Positions 33,352 through 44,759 of a stretch of DNA of 64,000 nucleotides are shown here, in pieces. The stretch's first letter is position 1. Every line of letters begins with the position of its first letter. A model generated the notes under the pieces. The model made no database searches. It was not told where the DNA came from and saw only the letters and a program-made list of their open reading frames with translations. Both the position numbers and the translations under genes were made by a program. This DNA is from Symbiodinium natans (taxonomy: Eukaryota > Sar > Dinophyceae > Suessiales > Symbiodiniaceae), in the NCBI GenBank assembly GCA_905221605.1, contig CAJNDS010002580.1, positions 187,001-251,000 on the forward strand, written 5' to 3'.

Positions 33352-36173
33352 GCAGGAGGGTGCGGGGGCTGCCAGAAGACTCGAAGTTTCCAGGTTTCAG
33401 CGCCATTCGTCTCAGGTGCATGAAAATGGCCTTGTCCTGCAAATTGGCACTAGATCAGGCGCCTCAGAAATCTTGCAAGTAGCCATGAATGGCCGACTAG
33501 TTGCTGCCAAAGTATCATCGCATCCTTGCAGGTGGCAGAGACAGCTCCAGTCTTAGCAATGTCACTTGTTCTTGCCTCGCACCCCGCACGCAGCCCTCAG
33601 CAGTACCAGTGCAGTACCTATAGAATCCATAGAACAAGCCATGACAAGCCAGTACGGCAGCACGGATGTCGCCGGATATGATGTTCCTAGAGGCTCAAGC
33701 TGCCTTGTTCTGAGCTTATCTGAGTCAGGTCAAAGCACTGCACAGTGGGACAATTGAAACCGGTGGGCAAGCAGGCGAGGCCTCAAACTGGGTGCGACAC
33801 TCAAGGCAAAGCATTCGCACGAGACGAGATGTGCACAATCTATAATTAGGTGATGGTGGTTGCTGCAGGAATTGCCGGTACCGAGGTTCAGAAAGTCGCT
33901 GATGAAATGGCAGAGCAAAATCACTACATGGCGTGTCCACCTCAAAATCTTAGAGTGCCAGCCAGGTTTCTGGAATCTCAGGGATGCCTGCAAGTGTCTT
34001 GAAGCTTAAGGACTCTCCGAAAAAGGCTGGAAACAGTTCAGAAGCAGTGGGAGGCGGCACATGTTGCAGACTCCTACAATCTACAGTCCACTCGCGGTGC
34101 AAAGCAGTGGGTGGAGTCCCGAGTTGACCTGCAATCTTGCGTTGAGAGGCGATCAAGCAGAAAGAGCAGACCCGACATGCTTTGGATGAGCTCTTGAGCA
34201 AACCTACTATATGCTTTGCAAATGTTGTTTTCCTTGTCAACAGCTCCGAACCCCATGCGATGGCAGACACGAACGACCTGCCACAATTAGAATTCTGCAC
34301 AGGTCAGGACCCGAAGTTGATAAAAAGCCCCGGGCCGAAGGCGATGGACCCCCGAAGTGGCTGTTGCATGAAATTGCATCAGCCGACACACGTTTGGTAC
34401 CGCCAAAGAGCGAGTCGCTTGCTGGATCGCCCTGCCAGAAAAACAAAAAAGAAACCCAGGTACACGACGTCTCAACTAGAATGCAGGGTGCATCCCGAAC
34501 AACGACGAATGGACATGCCACAAGTCGACACTGCCGAGCACACCTCGCCATCGCTTCCCAGCAAAGACTCTTAAGACACGACAACGCCTCAAAGCCAAGA
34601 TTAATTGCCGGGCTTAAAACTACCATTCCAAGCAGAGCCTTGAGCAAGAAATCATCGGCAGAGGGGTGGGGGCGGAGGGGGTGGGGTGACCGCATCTGCA
34701 AGCGAGCATGGGTGATTTCGTCTTCCCCCCCTACAACCCTAAACCCTAAGCCGTCTCGTCACTGCCAGGGCTGAAGCAGAGGCCGAGGCGCAGGACTGAA
34801 GGATTTCACCTCCGACGCCTTAGCTAAGGAGAAGTCGGGAACGCGCTGCGCATAACGTATGAAAGCAAAGAGCATCAAATCAAGCAACAAAAAACATGTA
34901 CATACATACATACATACATACATATATGTATATGTACATATATTGGTTTGCGGACTCCCGACATGCCCGTGCGGAAAGGCGCAGGGTGGGTCGATCTTCT
35001 AGGGTAGACTGGCTTCAGCCCTCTTTGCCGTCGCTGAAAACAGCGATGCACCGCTCTGATGTTGTAGATCTTGCGCTCCATCGGCAGCGCAAACAAGCTA
35101 ACACCAAATTGGCATCGAGTCTCAAAGGGAACTCGTGTGCTAAGAATCTGCCAGCACAAGTCCGCTGCTCCGGGGTGCCTTGTTGCTTGGGGTTCCGTAG
35201 CAGAAGATTCCAAGGCAGGCGAATATTCTCACCCCGCAGTGGCTTGTTTCACCGTGACCGAGACTTCCAAGATGTTCGATTCCATTTCTGGTTGAAGCCT
35301 CGGTTTAATCAGACTGCGCAGATCTTGACATGCATCATTCGCTTGATGGCGAGTGAGGGCAAAGGACCTATTTGATGCACATATGCAAAAGTCTTCCCAG
35401 ATAGTGCCAGGGGTCACTGGAGCTGTGGCTTGCAAGGACTGACATTCAGCATTCTGACACTTGTGCCGTGCATGTGCCCTGATACCAGATAGCTTCAATT
35501 TTCCGACACAAAGCAAAGCCTCATAGCCAGCAACGACATGTTCCACCGAAGCCAACTTTGTTGGTTCCCCTACAAAGAGAGCTGCGCTGTCATGCGAGCA
35601 TCGTACCGCAACTTGCGATTGTGCATTCCTTAGCCCTTGTCAATGGGCAGAGCAAACGGATGGGTGCTACCTTGGAGCGATGCAGGCCGGCGCACAGTTG
35701 ATCTTCATGTTGCACACGCTCCGACAGGAACAGCTATGAGAGCTTCCAGATGGCCTATGCTTTGTGCAGGAGTCTTGAGCCAGTACGGTTGGCGCCGTTT
35801 GTGCCTTCGCCGCCTGCGGGATCCTGCAAGGCCATGCCAAAGCTGTCCGAAGCTTGTCAGAGCTTGGCAGTTTTCCGATTCAGAAGCAGTTGTGGTGGGG
35901 GCCTATATGAGGTTCCTGTTTAAACTGTCTCTCATCCCCCTCCTGGATTTTGTTAACCCCTCCCGCAGTGCCAAAAAAGGGATTATTGAAAGGAAGACCC
36001 CAAGAGAAAACGACAAAATGACAGCAGCAAGAAAAGCTTAAAATGCTGCAGGCCAGACGCACTTGTGTCATTAAATTCTAATCCTGCATGTGCAACGTGC
36101 AGGGGGCTCAGCAGCTATACTACAGCCATGGTGCAGGTGCTTCATGCCAGAGAAGTGAACTGCACATGTGCAG
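33352..36173. other. Tail of channel gene and long intergenic region
   Basis: 33391-33510 (FQRHSSQVHENGLVLQIG) may be a further channel exon, and 33853-33918 reads VMVVAAGIAGTEVQKVADEM in one + frame. Neither could be joined. The remainder holds short frames; a TACA/CATA microsatellite lies at about 34898-34940 and CCCTAAACCC at about 34735. Confidence 0.3.
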
Positions 36174-36248
36174 CTCAAGTATTCAGCTGCGGTGCTCCTC
36201 GTAGGTTTGGTGTACGCCGGCATTGGCAAGCAGATCGCAGGAGCCTAA
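36174..36248 (+). CDS. Possible terminal exon with one membrane segment
   Basis: After a CATGTGCAG acceptor the frame reads LKYSAAVLLVGLVYAGIGKQ and IAGA before TAA 36246-36248. A single hydrophobic helix with short basic ends suggests the C-terminus of a tail-anchored or small membrane protein. Upstream exons were not found, and no family is assigned. Confidence 0.35.
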   Translation, partial: LKYSAAVLLVGLVYAGIGKQIAGA

Positions 36249-36924
36249 GAGGCAATTCAACATGCCCTGGCTCACGATTCACATGGCAGCCCGGCAGCCG
36301 CGGTTCCTTGAAGAGGTGGCGCACAGTGCTGCCACCGGGCAGCCGCGGAACACGTATGAAGGCCGAGCTTTTTTGCGAAAGCTCCCTTGGAGAGCGCTGG
36401 GGTTTGCAACCTTCTTGTTTTGGCACAAAAAAGGACTTGAGGGCCGTAGTCCCTGATATGTCAGGGATTTGGGGCGATGCCTTGCGTGTCGTAAGGTGGA
36501 GGGGGGGGGGGGGGGGGACCCACCGCCCTCATGCCCCCTGGACCCCCCCCCGCCCCCCTTGGACCTCCCTTAGGATCTTCAACTTGTACCAATAAGACAC
36601 GAAGGCGAAAACCCGAACAAACCAGGCGGTTGAGAAGTCAAGAAGCCTTGCTCGTGGGAAAACACACAACACAACAGGCAGGAATGCAGAAACATACGTT
36701 ACACCTGAAATAGGTCCACCTCTCGCTGGTACCAAAACAAAAAAGGGATCGGATCTGGAACCAAACGAACCAATAACGGACATGCAGAAGCGGGTAATGC
36801 TGGTCCGGCCAGGACATGCTGGTCCAGTGACGTGTCTCATGGTGGCCTTCTGCCCACACCTTCAGTGAGCACTACTCAGTTTTCCGTGCGTGGCACGTGT
36901 TGTGGCGACGGTGCTGCCTCGAAG
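36249..36924. other. Intergenic, with G and C runs
   Basis: A run of G at 36500-36518 and C runs near 36545-36560. A frame from 36223 (MPWLTIHMAARQPRFLEEVA) has weak protein character; no gene claimed. Confidence 0.35.
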
Positions 36925-39490
36925 GTGACGTTCTCCTGAGTGGCTCGGTAGACAGCACAGTGGCTCGGCACTGCATTTTAGGGACTCGTTCGTTGGCGAT
37001 CGCTGATAGCCGAGATAAAATGCTGGCCACTGCGCCCGAGTCTTGGCCCCCGCAGAGGTCTCAGGGTGATTTGAGAATTTGTGATGCAATTCAGCCATCT
37101 TGCTTTTGAGGCCGCCGCTCGCCCAGGACCTTTGTTGGACACACCGGCGCGGCCGAAGCCGGCATGTCTGGTTCCAGGAGCTACCCAACAAGGTTTAGCA
37201 AATTGGGATTTGTTTTTAACCTAGGGCGCGGAAAGCGCAGGGTTTGCATATTCGTGGATGGTGAGCCAGGTTTGGGGCTTAGCGGTGAGCTCGACGTCCC
37301 TCTTCAGCTGTTCATCAGATTGCACTATCAGGTGCCATTTTGCTGGTGCCTGTGCTTCACCGTGGATATTCACAGTGTAACATGCGCGAGCGATCCGATG
37401 TCTCACTGCAGGCAGTGGTGCCGCAAAACCTGCCAAGAGCTGACTGTTCTGCGAGGCACTTGCTTCCTGACCCCGTAAAAGACATGTTGTAGAGTCTTGC
37501 AGCTTGTGCTTCTATGCACTCGCCTGCACTTTATTCTTCGCTTGTTGCAAACATGTCTTGACTGCGTTGGGAGGGGATGTGCAAAAACTTCAGGGAAGGC
37601 CGCGCTTTTCAGCAAGCATGCGCTGAATGCTCTGAGGACATGCTGGCCCTGTCCTGGCCCTGGAGCATGCCGGTGCATGCTAGGGATCGCAACTGAGGGG
37701 CGAGGACCAGATAAGGCCGCAAGTTTCAACAGCTCCGACACCCCAGCTTGGGGGAGTTTTGGGGGGGCCTCAGGTGCAACAACTACTCATCCTGGAAAGC
37801 GTGCTCTGCAGTGGTGCCGACCTCACCCAGGTGCAGTCAATTTGCTTTAGAACCTCCTTTCTCGAGGGTAGCCGAGCAGGTGAGATATGCTGTGGAGGTC
37901 TGACAAGGTAGATGCTGAACAGCTTCTTGACACGGACAGCTTAAGGTTCCGAGGATGGCATCGTGAAAATCTGGGGTCGAGACAGTGGCCGGCTTCTGCC
38001 GCTGGCCAAGCTGCTTCGAGATTCGAACCCCACGCGCGAAGGGTTTGGGGCTTGTCGGCAGTTTTCAGGTGCAGCTTGAAAGACCATGAGGTCTGAACCT
38101 GAGTTACTTGCGGGAGTTGGAGTGAGTTGGTGATGGTGTCAAACTTGTGTCCTTGGTCTGCAGGATGGAATTACGTGTATGTTGACTATGAGTCCAGAGG
38201 ACACAGCATGCAGACATGCATTTTGTCAGACGCAGAAGTTTCTTTTTAATGAACTGCTGCAGGACATTGTGACTGGCTCCCGCGACTGCACGATCAAGCA
38301 CTGGAAAGTAAAGGTGCCGAGTACGGGAAGTGTTGTGTTTGGTTTGTAACTTTGTTGCAGTAAGAGGACTGTCACAAGAGCCTCCCCTGACGGAGTGTCC
38401 TTCATTCCTCCAGTTTTTCGGGCCTTCTTTCTTCCTCCAGTGGCGGGAGGGGGGTTCTCGGGTGAGGGGGTGGCCATGACGCTGCTGATGCTCGCCTGTT
38501 CGGGTCTTCTCTGAGGAATCACTGAGGCTCTTGACCACTACACGGTCTGACTGCAGATGTCCTGTGCTGGCGGAAGGGCTGCGTCATGAAAGTACTTCCT
38601 AAACACAGCCCTGCAGACATAGAGCTTCTGTCCGAGCCCGTGGCCTTCAAGCGCTTGCAGCAGGTAAGCTCTGTTGAAACCTTCATGCAAGCATCGACCT
38701 GTCGGCAGTCTGGCAAGCTGACTGGCACCATGTACGGCCACACGGATTGGGTGACTTGCTTGCTGGAGGCCGAAAAGCCAAGTAGTCAGAGCGTGGTGGA
38801 GCTGTAGTAACGCTGCATTGAGCACTTGTCAGCCAAATTGAGGTTGGCTAAAAAACTAAGAGTGCTTCCGGATGTTGTCATCTCCCAAGCAGGTCGAAGA
38901 TTCCTTATGGTCTGGCTCTCGCGATGCTACCATCAAACGCGGGCGCCCGAGGAGGTCTGCTTCATTGGCAGCTGAAGTTGATGTCCTTTCCTTTAATTGA
39001 GGCTGGCACCCGGTCACACATCAGCTGCTTGCCACGCTGCACGGGTCAGCGGCGCTGTCTGTTGCGCTGATTCGTGTTGTTACTCTCTGCGATCCCTCCT
39101 GAAGCTTCTTGGGCGCTTGGCCAGGCACTGTTCTGGCGTCAGCATCCTCTGTGCCATGTCGGCCGACCACTTGGCTGTGACTGAGAAATAGTTTGCTTTC
39201 GAACAGCAAGGAGCCATTGGGCCCAGGAAGTTCTGGTCCAGCTTGCCTGCATAGCTGCATAGCTGTGACGTGAGTAGGTTGTAGCACCTCTTTGATGGTT
39301 GGTACCTAGCTGGGTAATTGTCAGAAGGCTGCTGATTTTTCTGGGTTTCGCGTGGGCCAGTAGATGGTGCGAGTGAAGGCAACATGCTGTAACATGCTGT
39401 GTGCCGAGAAAATCTGCTTGTGGCCCGCAAAGGACTCGATCCTTTCTGGATCAGCAGACCGGACCATAACGCAGTGGCACCCAAAGTTGC
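36925..39490 (+). CDS. WD40-repeat protein in many short exons
   Basis: Several exon-sized segments encode WD40 pieces. 36925-36967 GDVLLSGSVDSTVAR joins in phase 2 to 37412 QWCRKTCQELTVLRG. 37946 onward gives GSEDGIVKIWGRDSGRLL. 38263-38307 gives DIVTGSRDCTIKHWK. 38557-38663 gives DVLCWRKGCVMKVLPKHS, ending at a GTAAG donor. 38709-38768 gives SGKLTGTMYGHTDWVTCLLE, which joins in phase 0 across a GC-AG intron to 38893 VEDSLWSGSRDATIKR. Near 39123 is RHCSGVSILCA, and 39433 gives DSILSGSADRTITQWHPK. The GH...V.C..., SGS.D.TI..W pattern is diagnostic of WD40 blades, so the protein should form a beta-propeller scaffold; partners are unknown. Exons are often 45-60 nt and one blade is regularly split in two. 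At least two linking exons are missing from my model, and both gene ends are open. Confidence 0.7.
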
Positions 39491-42251
39491 AGACCGCGTC
39501 AGTGCCCCAGCACCAAGACAGGGAAGCAGACAGAGACTGCAGAGTTCAGGATGCAGCTCAGGCTGGCGAGCATTGATGGGAAGTGTGGCGTGAGCAGCCT
39601 TGTCGAAGTTCCAGCAGGCCCAGCTTGCGTTGTTTTCGCCAGTAGCCTGTAACCATGACCTTGATGCTGCGCCCCACTGATGAATTGCAAATAACCCCGG
39701 CTGCGTTTATCTTGAACAGCGTCCGGCAATTTGCGTACTTGTAACGCAGAAATTGAGGCAGCAAAAGCAAGTCAGGAAATACTGTAGTCGGCTAGTGCTC
39801 AAGATGCCAACAAGCAGAGGCTTCGGTGGGTTTTGGCTGCTGCTCGAAGTTGCAGGTATTTTCCGACTTGCCGCTCGTGGTCCTCCAAAGCTTTCTGCCT
39901 TCAACATTGGGCTTAACGGGCTGCATGCATGTCTCACAGCAGCCATTGACGCAACCTAAAGAGCTGACCAGCTGAACCGGTAAGACGGGCAGTCCTGAAG
40001 GCTGCTGTGCGAGATATAGGAGAAACCCCCCCCCAGCCCGAGGCCATCAGTCAGGGGCCCTGCGCGTTCTCTCCGGGAACTGAGGCTGCTTGCCAAGCCA
40101 AGGCATCCAGCCGGCCTCCGAGTTGAAGCAAAGCGCTTGGGCGCCCAGACGCGCGCGAGGTAAGACTGGCACCGCTCACTGAGGACCTGGATGCGGAGCC
40201 CGCGGAGTCTTGCGAGTCGAGGCCCCTGAAATTACTTTGGCATTTGGGCCAGCTCGCAAGACGTCGCACCCGTAGGCTCAAGGTATAGTCGCTATAGTCG
40301 GGTGGTGCCCTGTGTCGTGATCAGGTGGGAGGCAAAAGGGGTGGTATGAGTCGGGGTTGTCTGGCACGGGAAAACTGAAGAGCAGGCTTTGTGGTCAGAG
40401 TGAAGTCGCACGCCTGAACACAGCTCCCAGCTCCCAGGATCTGCAAGCCAAAGGAGGTTGAAGAGTACGTTTACGATGCACCGCCGGTGCCGGACCAAGC
40501 CTCATGGTGTGGCTGTCGGGGCCAGTTCGGTAAAGAGCTTGAGGTGGCTTGCGATGAGGCTTTGGGGCTGCGTGTCTTGACCTCAGGACTGCAACTGACT
40601 AGCTTTGTAGCTTCGCCCGCGGATGAATCCTGTCCAATAGCCATGGGATCCTCATGAGAGCTGGCCAGAATTCAGAACTTAAGAGAACTTGCTAGCATTG
40701 ACTCGGTGAGGGCGTCGTGAACCGCTGGGGCCGTGCTTTTAGGTTTCTGAGAATTATTCGGTGCCAGGGGATGGTGCACTGGATGGCTGCGACTATCCAT
40801 TCGGAGGACTTCTGAAGAAAGGCACGATCCAGCAGGGTCACCAGAGAGACGGTCGCACATGTTCGGTCACATTGGATGTGGCTTCGAAGCTGTGTAGAGC
40901 CGAGATGACGTCAGGAAGCTGCGAGTTGAGAATCCGCAGCCCTAGTGGTGCAGATGCACGATTTGCCTGCACATCTGCTGAATAAAGACGCTTCTTGGAG
41001 AGAGGGATCCGGCTGAAAGCTGCTGGTCAATTCATGGTTGCATTTAGGGTAGACTCTTCTGCAAAGTGAGCAGCAACTTTCAAGAAGGAAGTTTCTGCGC
41101 TTGGGTGGCCAAAGTGCTGCTTTCTAGTACGTCAATGATACAGTGGCCAAGGAAACAAGGAAACGGGGCCAATCCCACCGAAAGTTGTTCTCTGGGCCTC
41201 AGGTTGGCACTTTGGGATTGCCACTGAAACTTAGCATCAAATGTGGCCGATTGGCTGTCAAATAGCACTCGGAGGTATCGTCCTTTTCGAACACAAATCG
41301 AGGTCACGGACAGCTCCGTTCTACACTACATTCTGTGCCCCACCCATTTGTTTCTGAACCTAACAAGCTGCGGTCACAGTTTCCGAGTGGTTTGGGGATA
41401 GTATGTGAAAGTTTGAGAGGGGAGTCAAGATTACGCCTCATTTCGAATTGACCGCAATCTGCATAACAAGGCTTGGATAACCAAGGTCCGACTTCCACTG
41501 CGCAGCTAAATAGGCGTGATCGTTGCTAAAGCAGCCTAAGCCCAAACTGAAACCGTAAGCCCAAAGCATACAAGACGGCCCCCCCCCTTGTAATTGGTAT
41601 GTGTGGGGGGAGGTAACCCTTGGTCCCGCCAATAAACGGAATTGGTCCAGACCAATTCTGGTGACCGTGGGGGGGGGGGGGGTAACCGAAATTGTGGGAC
41701 CATTTTCCGGTTTAACGTTTCGGGCCTTAAAGCTCCAAGATATGATCTTCCAGGGTTTTAGCAGTTCAAGACTAAGGCTTCGCATGGTTCAACCTTATGC
41801 AAGGTTTTTTTCTCTTCAGGAAAGCAGGGTGACTGAACTACAGCTTTTTTCTCGCCCTCACTTCCTCTCTCTCTCTGTCTCTCTCTGTCTCCTGGAGCCC
41901 CTCTCTTGGATTCACAGGAGAGGTCGCGGGAGAACCTATCATAACTCTCACCGGGCGTGGGGGGGGGAGGGTTGATGTCCGCCCCTGCTTTCTGCCACCC
42001 AGACACCTATGCAGATCACAGTTTGAGAGGACAGTTCAGGCGTATGAGTTGGAGCGTGGTGTCTCGCGAATTGCAACTTCATTTGCTGGTCCAAGTCCGA
42101 GCTTTGTGGCGAAGGCCATTGCGCACGACAGTAACAGTACACGGGACTGTTTACAGTAGTTTGTTGAGAATGCAGCATGTTAAATGTGTGGTAAGTGTAG
42201 ACAAAAGTAGCATATGTAGCAGATGACTTTTTCTGTACATTCGAAGCATGC
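39491..42251. other. Intergenic; no gene recognised
   Basis: About 2.7 kb with short frames only. Contains G runs near 41605 and 41670 and a short perfect palindrome AATTGGTC-CA-GACCAATT at about 41641-41658. 41868-41900 is CT-rich (CTCTCTCTGTCTCTCTCTGTCTC). Confidence 0.4.
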
Positions 42252-44178
42252 ATGAGCTGCTCTTTCATGCGCCCGTTTGTGCGACCACAGCCAAAGCACG
42301 ACACCGTGCTGCTCTCAAAGCATGTCCTCCTTGCCTGGCTCCAGAGAGATGCTCGTCACATCGCCACAGCCCTGTCGCAGTCTTGCTGCTCAAGGGATCA
42401 TCCTTTGGTTGAGTTACGCGAACGGAGGTTTGGGGAAATGTTGCTTGAAGCAAGCTGTTAAGGGCCCGATGCCAAGGAGAACGCGAGCGTGGCCCGTGCC
42501 CTGCTGCAGTTCGACTTGGATGCTGATGGCGTGCTCTCGGGCTTCGAGGTCTCGCGGGCTGCTCAGCAAGCAGGCGTGGCTGGCGAGGATATCCCGAGGC
42601 TGCTTCAACACCTCGGCATCGGTCCCTCAGGCTTCAGGGGCGTGCAGTCTTCGGATGTCTTCAGTTCTAAATGCTGAGATGCATTCCTGAACCACTCCTT
42701 TTGACACTTTTGTCACTTTCGTCACTTTTGTGACTTTTGTCACTTTTGTCACTCCTGTCACTTTTGTCACTTTTGTCTATTTCATGTCTTGAATCTCTCG
42801 AACCTGGAGGCATCCGAGTCGATGCTTTGGCGGACCTCCTCCTGGGACACGCTGCCACCGCTGCGCCACCGGCTCCAGCCTTGGCGCCTCGCCTACCACC
42901 ACCCAAGCCCACTCCATTCCAGACTTCATTGACTTCATGGCCAGGCAGATTCCTGCAGGTGTTGGAAGATGCGAAGAAAGCACAAGCGGATCAGAAAGCG
43001 CAACTCCTTCAATTCCTGCATCATCAAAGTTGTCTGGGAGTCAACCGTGAGCAAAATGAGACGGATGCTGTCGCTTGCTGCTTGTCCTTGGCTGCACGGG
43101 ACCTCTATGGCATCACAGACAACTTTGGTTCAACAGCGTTGGTACTCGCTTGCAGATATGGGATGGAGCAACTATCGCAGGTTATTCTGACCACCGGAGC
43201 TTTGTCTGAGGACCTCGCTTTCATGAATCTACACATGTTGCACGCCTCGAGCTCGTGTCTGGAAGCCTGAGGGGCGGCTTCCGAAAATTCTTGTCAGGAG
43301 CGCCGCGCCTACGTCAACAGGCCAAACGACATGGGATGGACCCCTCTCCTGCTGGCTGCACAGAACGGCCACCACCTCATATGCGAAGAGCTTCTGCTGA
43401 CACAGGCCGATCCCAACCTTCCCACTCAAGGCACGCGGCTCTCCCCCCTGACCTTGGCAGCTTCGTCTTGGATGTTATGTCTGTAAGGTGAGGTCCCAAG
43501 TAGCCCTCGGTTCCCTGATGGCCCTGACCTATCTTTACCCAGATTCTGAGAGCTTGGCCAAGGCAGCCTCCTATGGCCATGTGCACACGGTCCAGCTCTT
43601 GCTGGACCGCCGTCCCCTTGTCACTTTCCTCAGACCTGCAGAGTCTTGCGTCAATTCATGCGCACAAAAAGCTCACAATCTATCGTGTTTTCAGCGGCTT
43701 GATTCGGCAGGATCTTGGTTGGACCAGGCCGCCGAGCAACAGAGCTCATCCCTGGGGGTTGTCATCTGATGGGCGTTCGGCCTTGCACTTTGTCAGGGCA
43801 CGACTGCAGTCCCGGATGAAACTCGCTGATGACGGGGACGTCAAGAACGAGCTGGACAACTATGGAATCAGGGAGCCACGGCGAACAGAACTTCCTGAAG
43901 ACTACAGCAACATTGAGCGGATGCTGCTTGCAGCTATGCGGGTTGTGCCACCTCCCCCCGAATTCGACGCTCATGTTCAGGATGAGTACTTAGACGTCGG
44001 CACATGGCATCAGATCCTTGAGGAGCTGGATCTTTTGCCTCGCAACGCCCGCGCAAGAAAAACGGCCAGCATTGCAAAGCGCAGTATGACCACCCCCTTA
44101 TCGGAGGCATCTAGCCCCAGGCAGCCCCAGGCAGCTGCAGACAACCCCAGACAGCCCCAGGCCATCCAAGACCTATGA
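42252..44178 (+). CDS. EF-hand plus ankyrin-repeat protein
   Basis: ATG 42252 opens a plausible first exon (LLSKHVLLAWLQRDARHIAT). An exon ending at 42639 encodes LLQFDLDADGVLSGFE, a canonical EF-hand loop (D-x-D-x-D-G-x-L-x-x-x-E) with SRAAQQAGVAGEDIPRLLQ. A GC-AG intron (42640-42809) joins it to GIRVDALADLLLGHAAT, with a Pro-rich linker, a coiled stretch (VLEDAKKAQADQKAQLLQFL) and ankyrin text DNFGSTALVLACRYGMEQL. Further exons are 43298-43478 (DMGWTPLLLAAQNGHHLICE), 43543-43619 (LAKAASYGHVHTVQLLLDRR) and 43711-44178 (SDGRSALHFVRARL, then a helical tail ending in PRQPQ repeats, stop TGA 44176-44178). Donors are GC, GC, GT and GT; all phases agree. The protein probably couples calcium binding to protein-protein contact; targets are unknown. 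The junction between exons 1 and 2 is unresolved. Confidence 0.75.
42702..42777. repeat. 9-bp tandem repeat (TTTGTCACT) in an intron
   Basis: About eight slightly varied copies of TTTGTCACT. They lie inside the 170-nt GC-AG intron of the EF-hand/ankyrin gene. The frame through them reads as Leu-Leu-Ser repeats and could mislead gene finders into joining it to the next exon. Confidence 0.9.
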
Positions 44179-44364
44179 AAGGCTCATGGGGCAGTTCTGA
44201 TTTTGTGATCTACAACTGCTGCAGTTTTTTGAGGTTTGCACGTGACATCACGTGAACCTCGCGACACAGCAGCATGTCTTCGCAGCTGGCTCGCAGTGCC
44301 TCTTTGAGGTAGGGCCGGTGGGGGGTCTTTCGCGCACGCCTTCGCGCATGTCAGATGACGTCGC

Positions 44365-44759
44365 ATGGGTGCGACTGCCAGCGTTGAGGCTCCCAGTGCA
44401 GATGACCTGAAGCGACTCTACGACAAGCATGACATCACTGGCTCCGGACACCTGGAGAAGCAGGAGGCCATTCGTCGATTTGGGTTCATTCAGGACTAAG
44501 CGTGCAGCTGCGCCTGAGAAGCCCTCCGTCTGAGCTTCCCGAAGAAAGGAGGACGTCAACAGATGTGAACTGTCACACCATGATTGCCGAGCCAGGCTTT
44601 TGCGCTGCTTGAAGATCTCAGGATCAGGTATGGCATGCCGTGACCTCAGAGCAAAACTTGGTCATAGGTGCGGAATGGGCAGTCAGAGCGATTGCCCTGA
44701 TTCAGCTTCCTTTCAGGGACGAAGAGCTTCCGGAGTCTTTCAAAGAAGCGGTCTTCCAG
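44365..44759 (+). CDS. Small EF-hand protein with N-myristoylation-type start, partial
   Basis: ATG 44365 begins MGATASVEAPSADDLKRLYD, where Gly2 and Ser6 fit an N-myristoylation signal. KHDITGSGHLEKQEAIRRFG follows, which reads as a degenerate EF-hand loop (D-x-T-G-S-G-H-L-x-x-x-E). Exon 1 ends at 44493 before a GA donor. A 26-nt exon 44596-44621 (AFALLEDL) ends before another GA donor. Exon 3, 44717-44759 (DEELPESFKEAVFQ), ends at a GT donor at 44760. Phases 0, 2 and 0 all agree. The rest of the gene was not found. A membrane-anchored calcium sensor is an inference; the first position of the loop is not the usual full set of acidic residues, so calcium binding is uncertain. Confidence 0.55.

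Noticed and set aside
34211-34774. 187-codon + strand ORF and 154-codon minus ORF
   Set aside because: No ATG at a sensible place, uneven composition, no domain; length alone is weak evidence in GC-rich DNA.
41641-41658. Palindrome AATTGGTC-CA-GACCAATT as a possible operator
   Set aside because: Isolated, with no associated gene start; short palindromes of this size are expected by chance.
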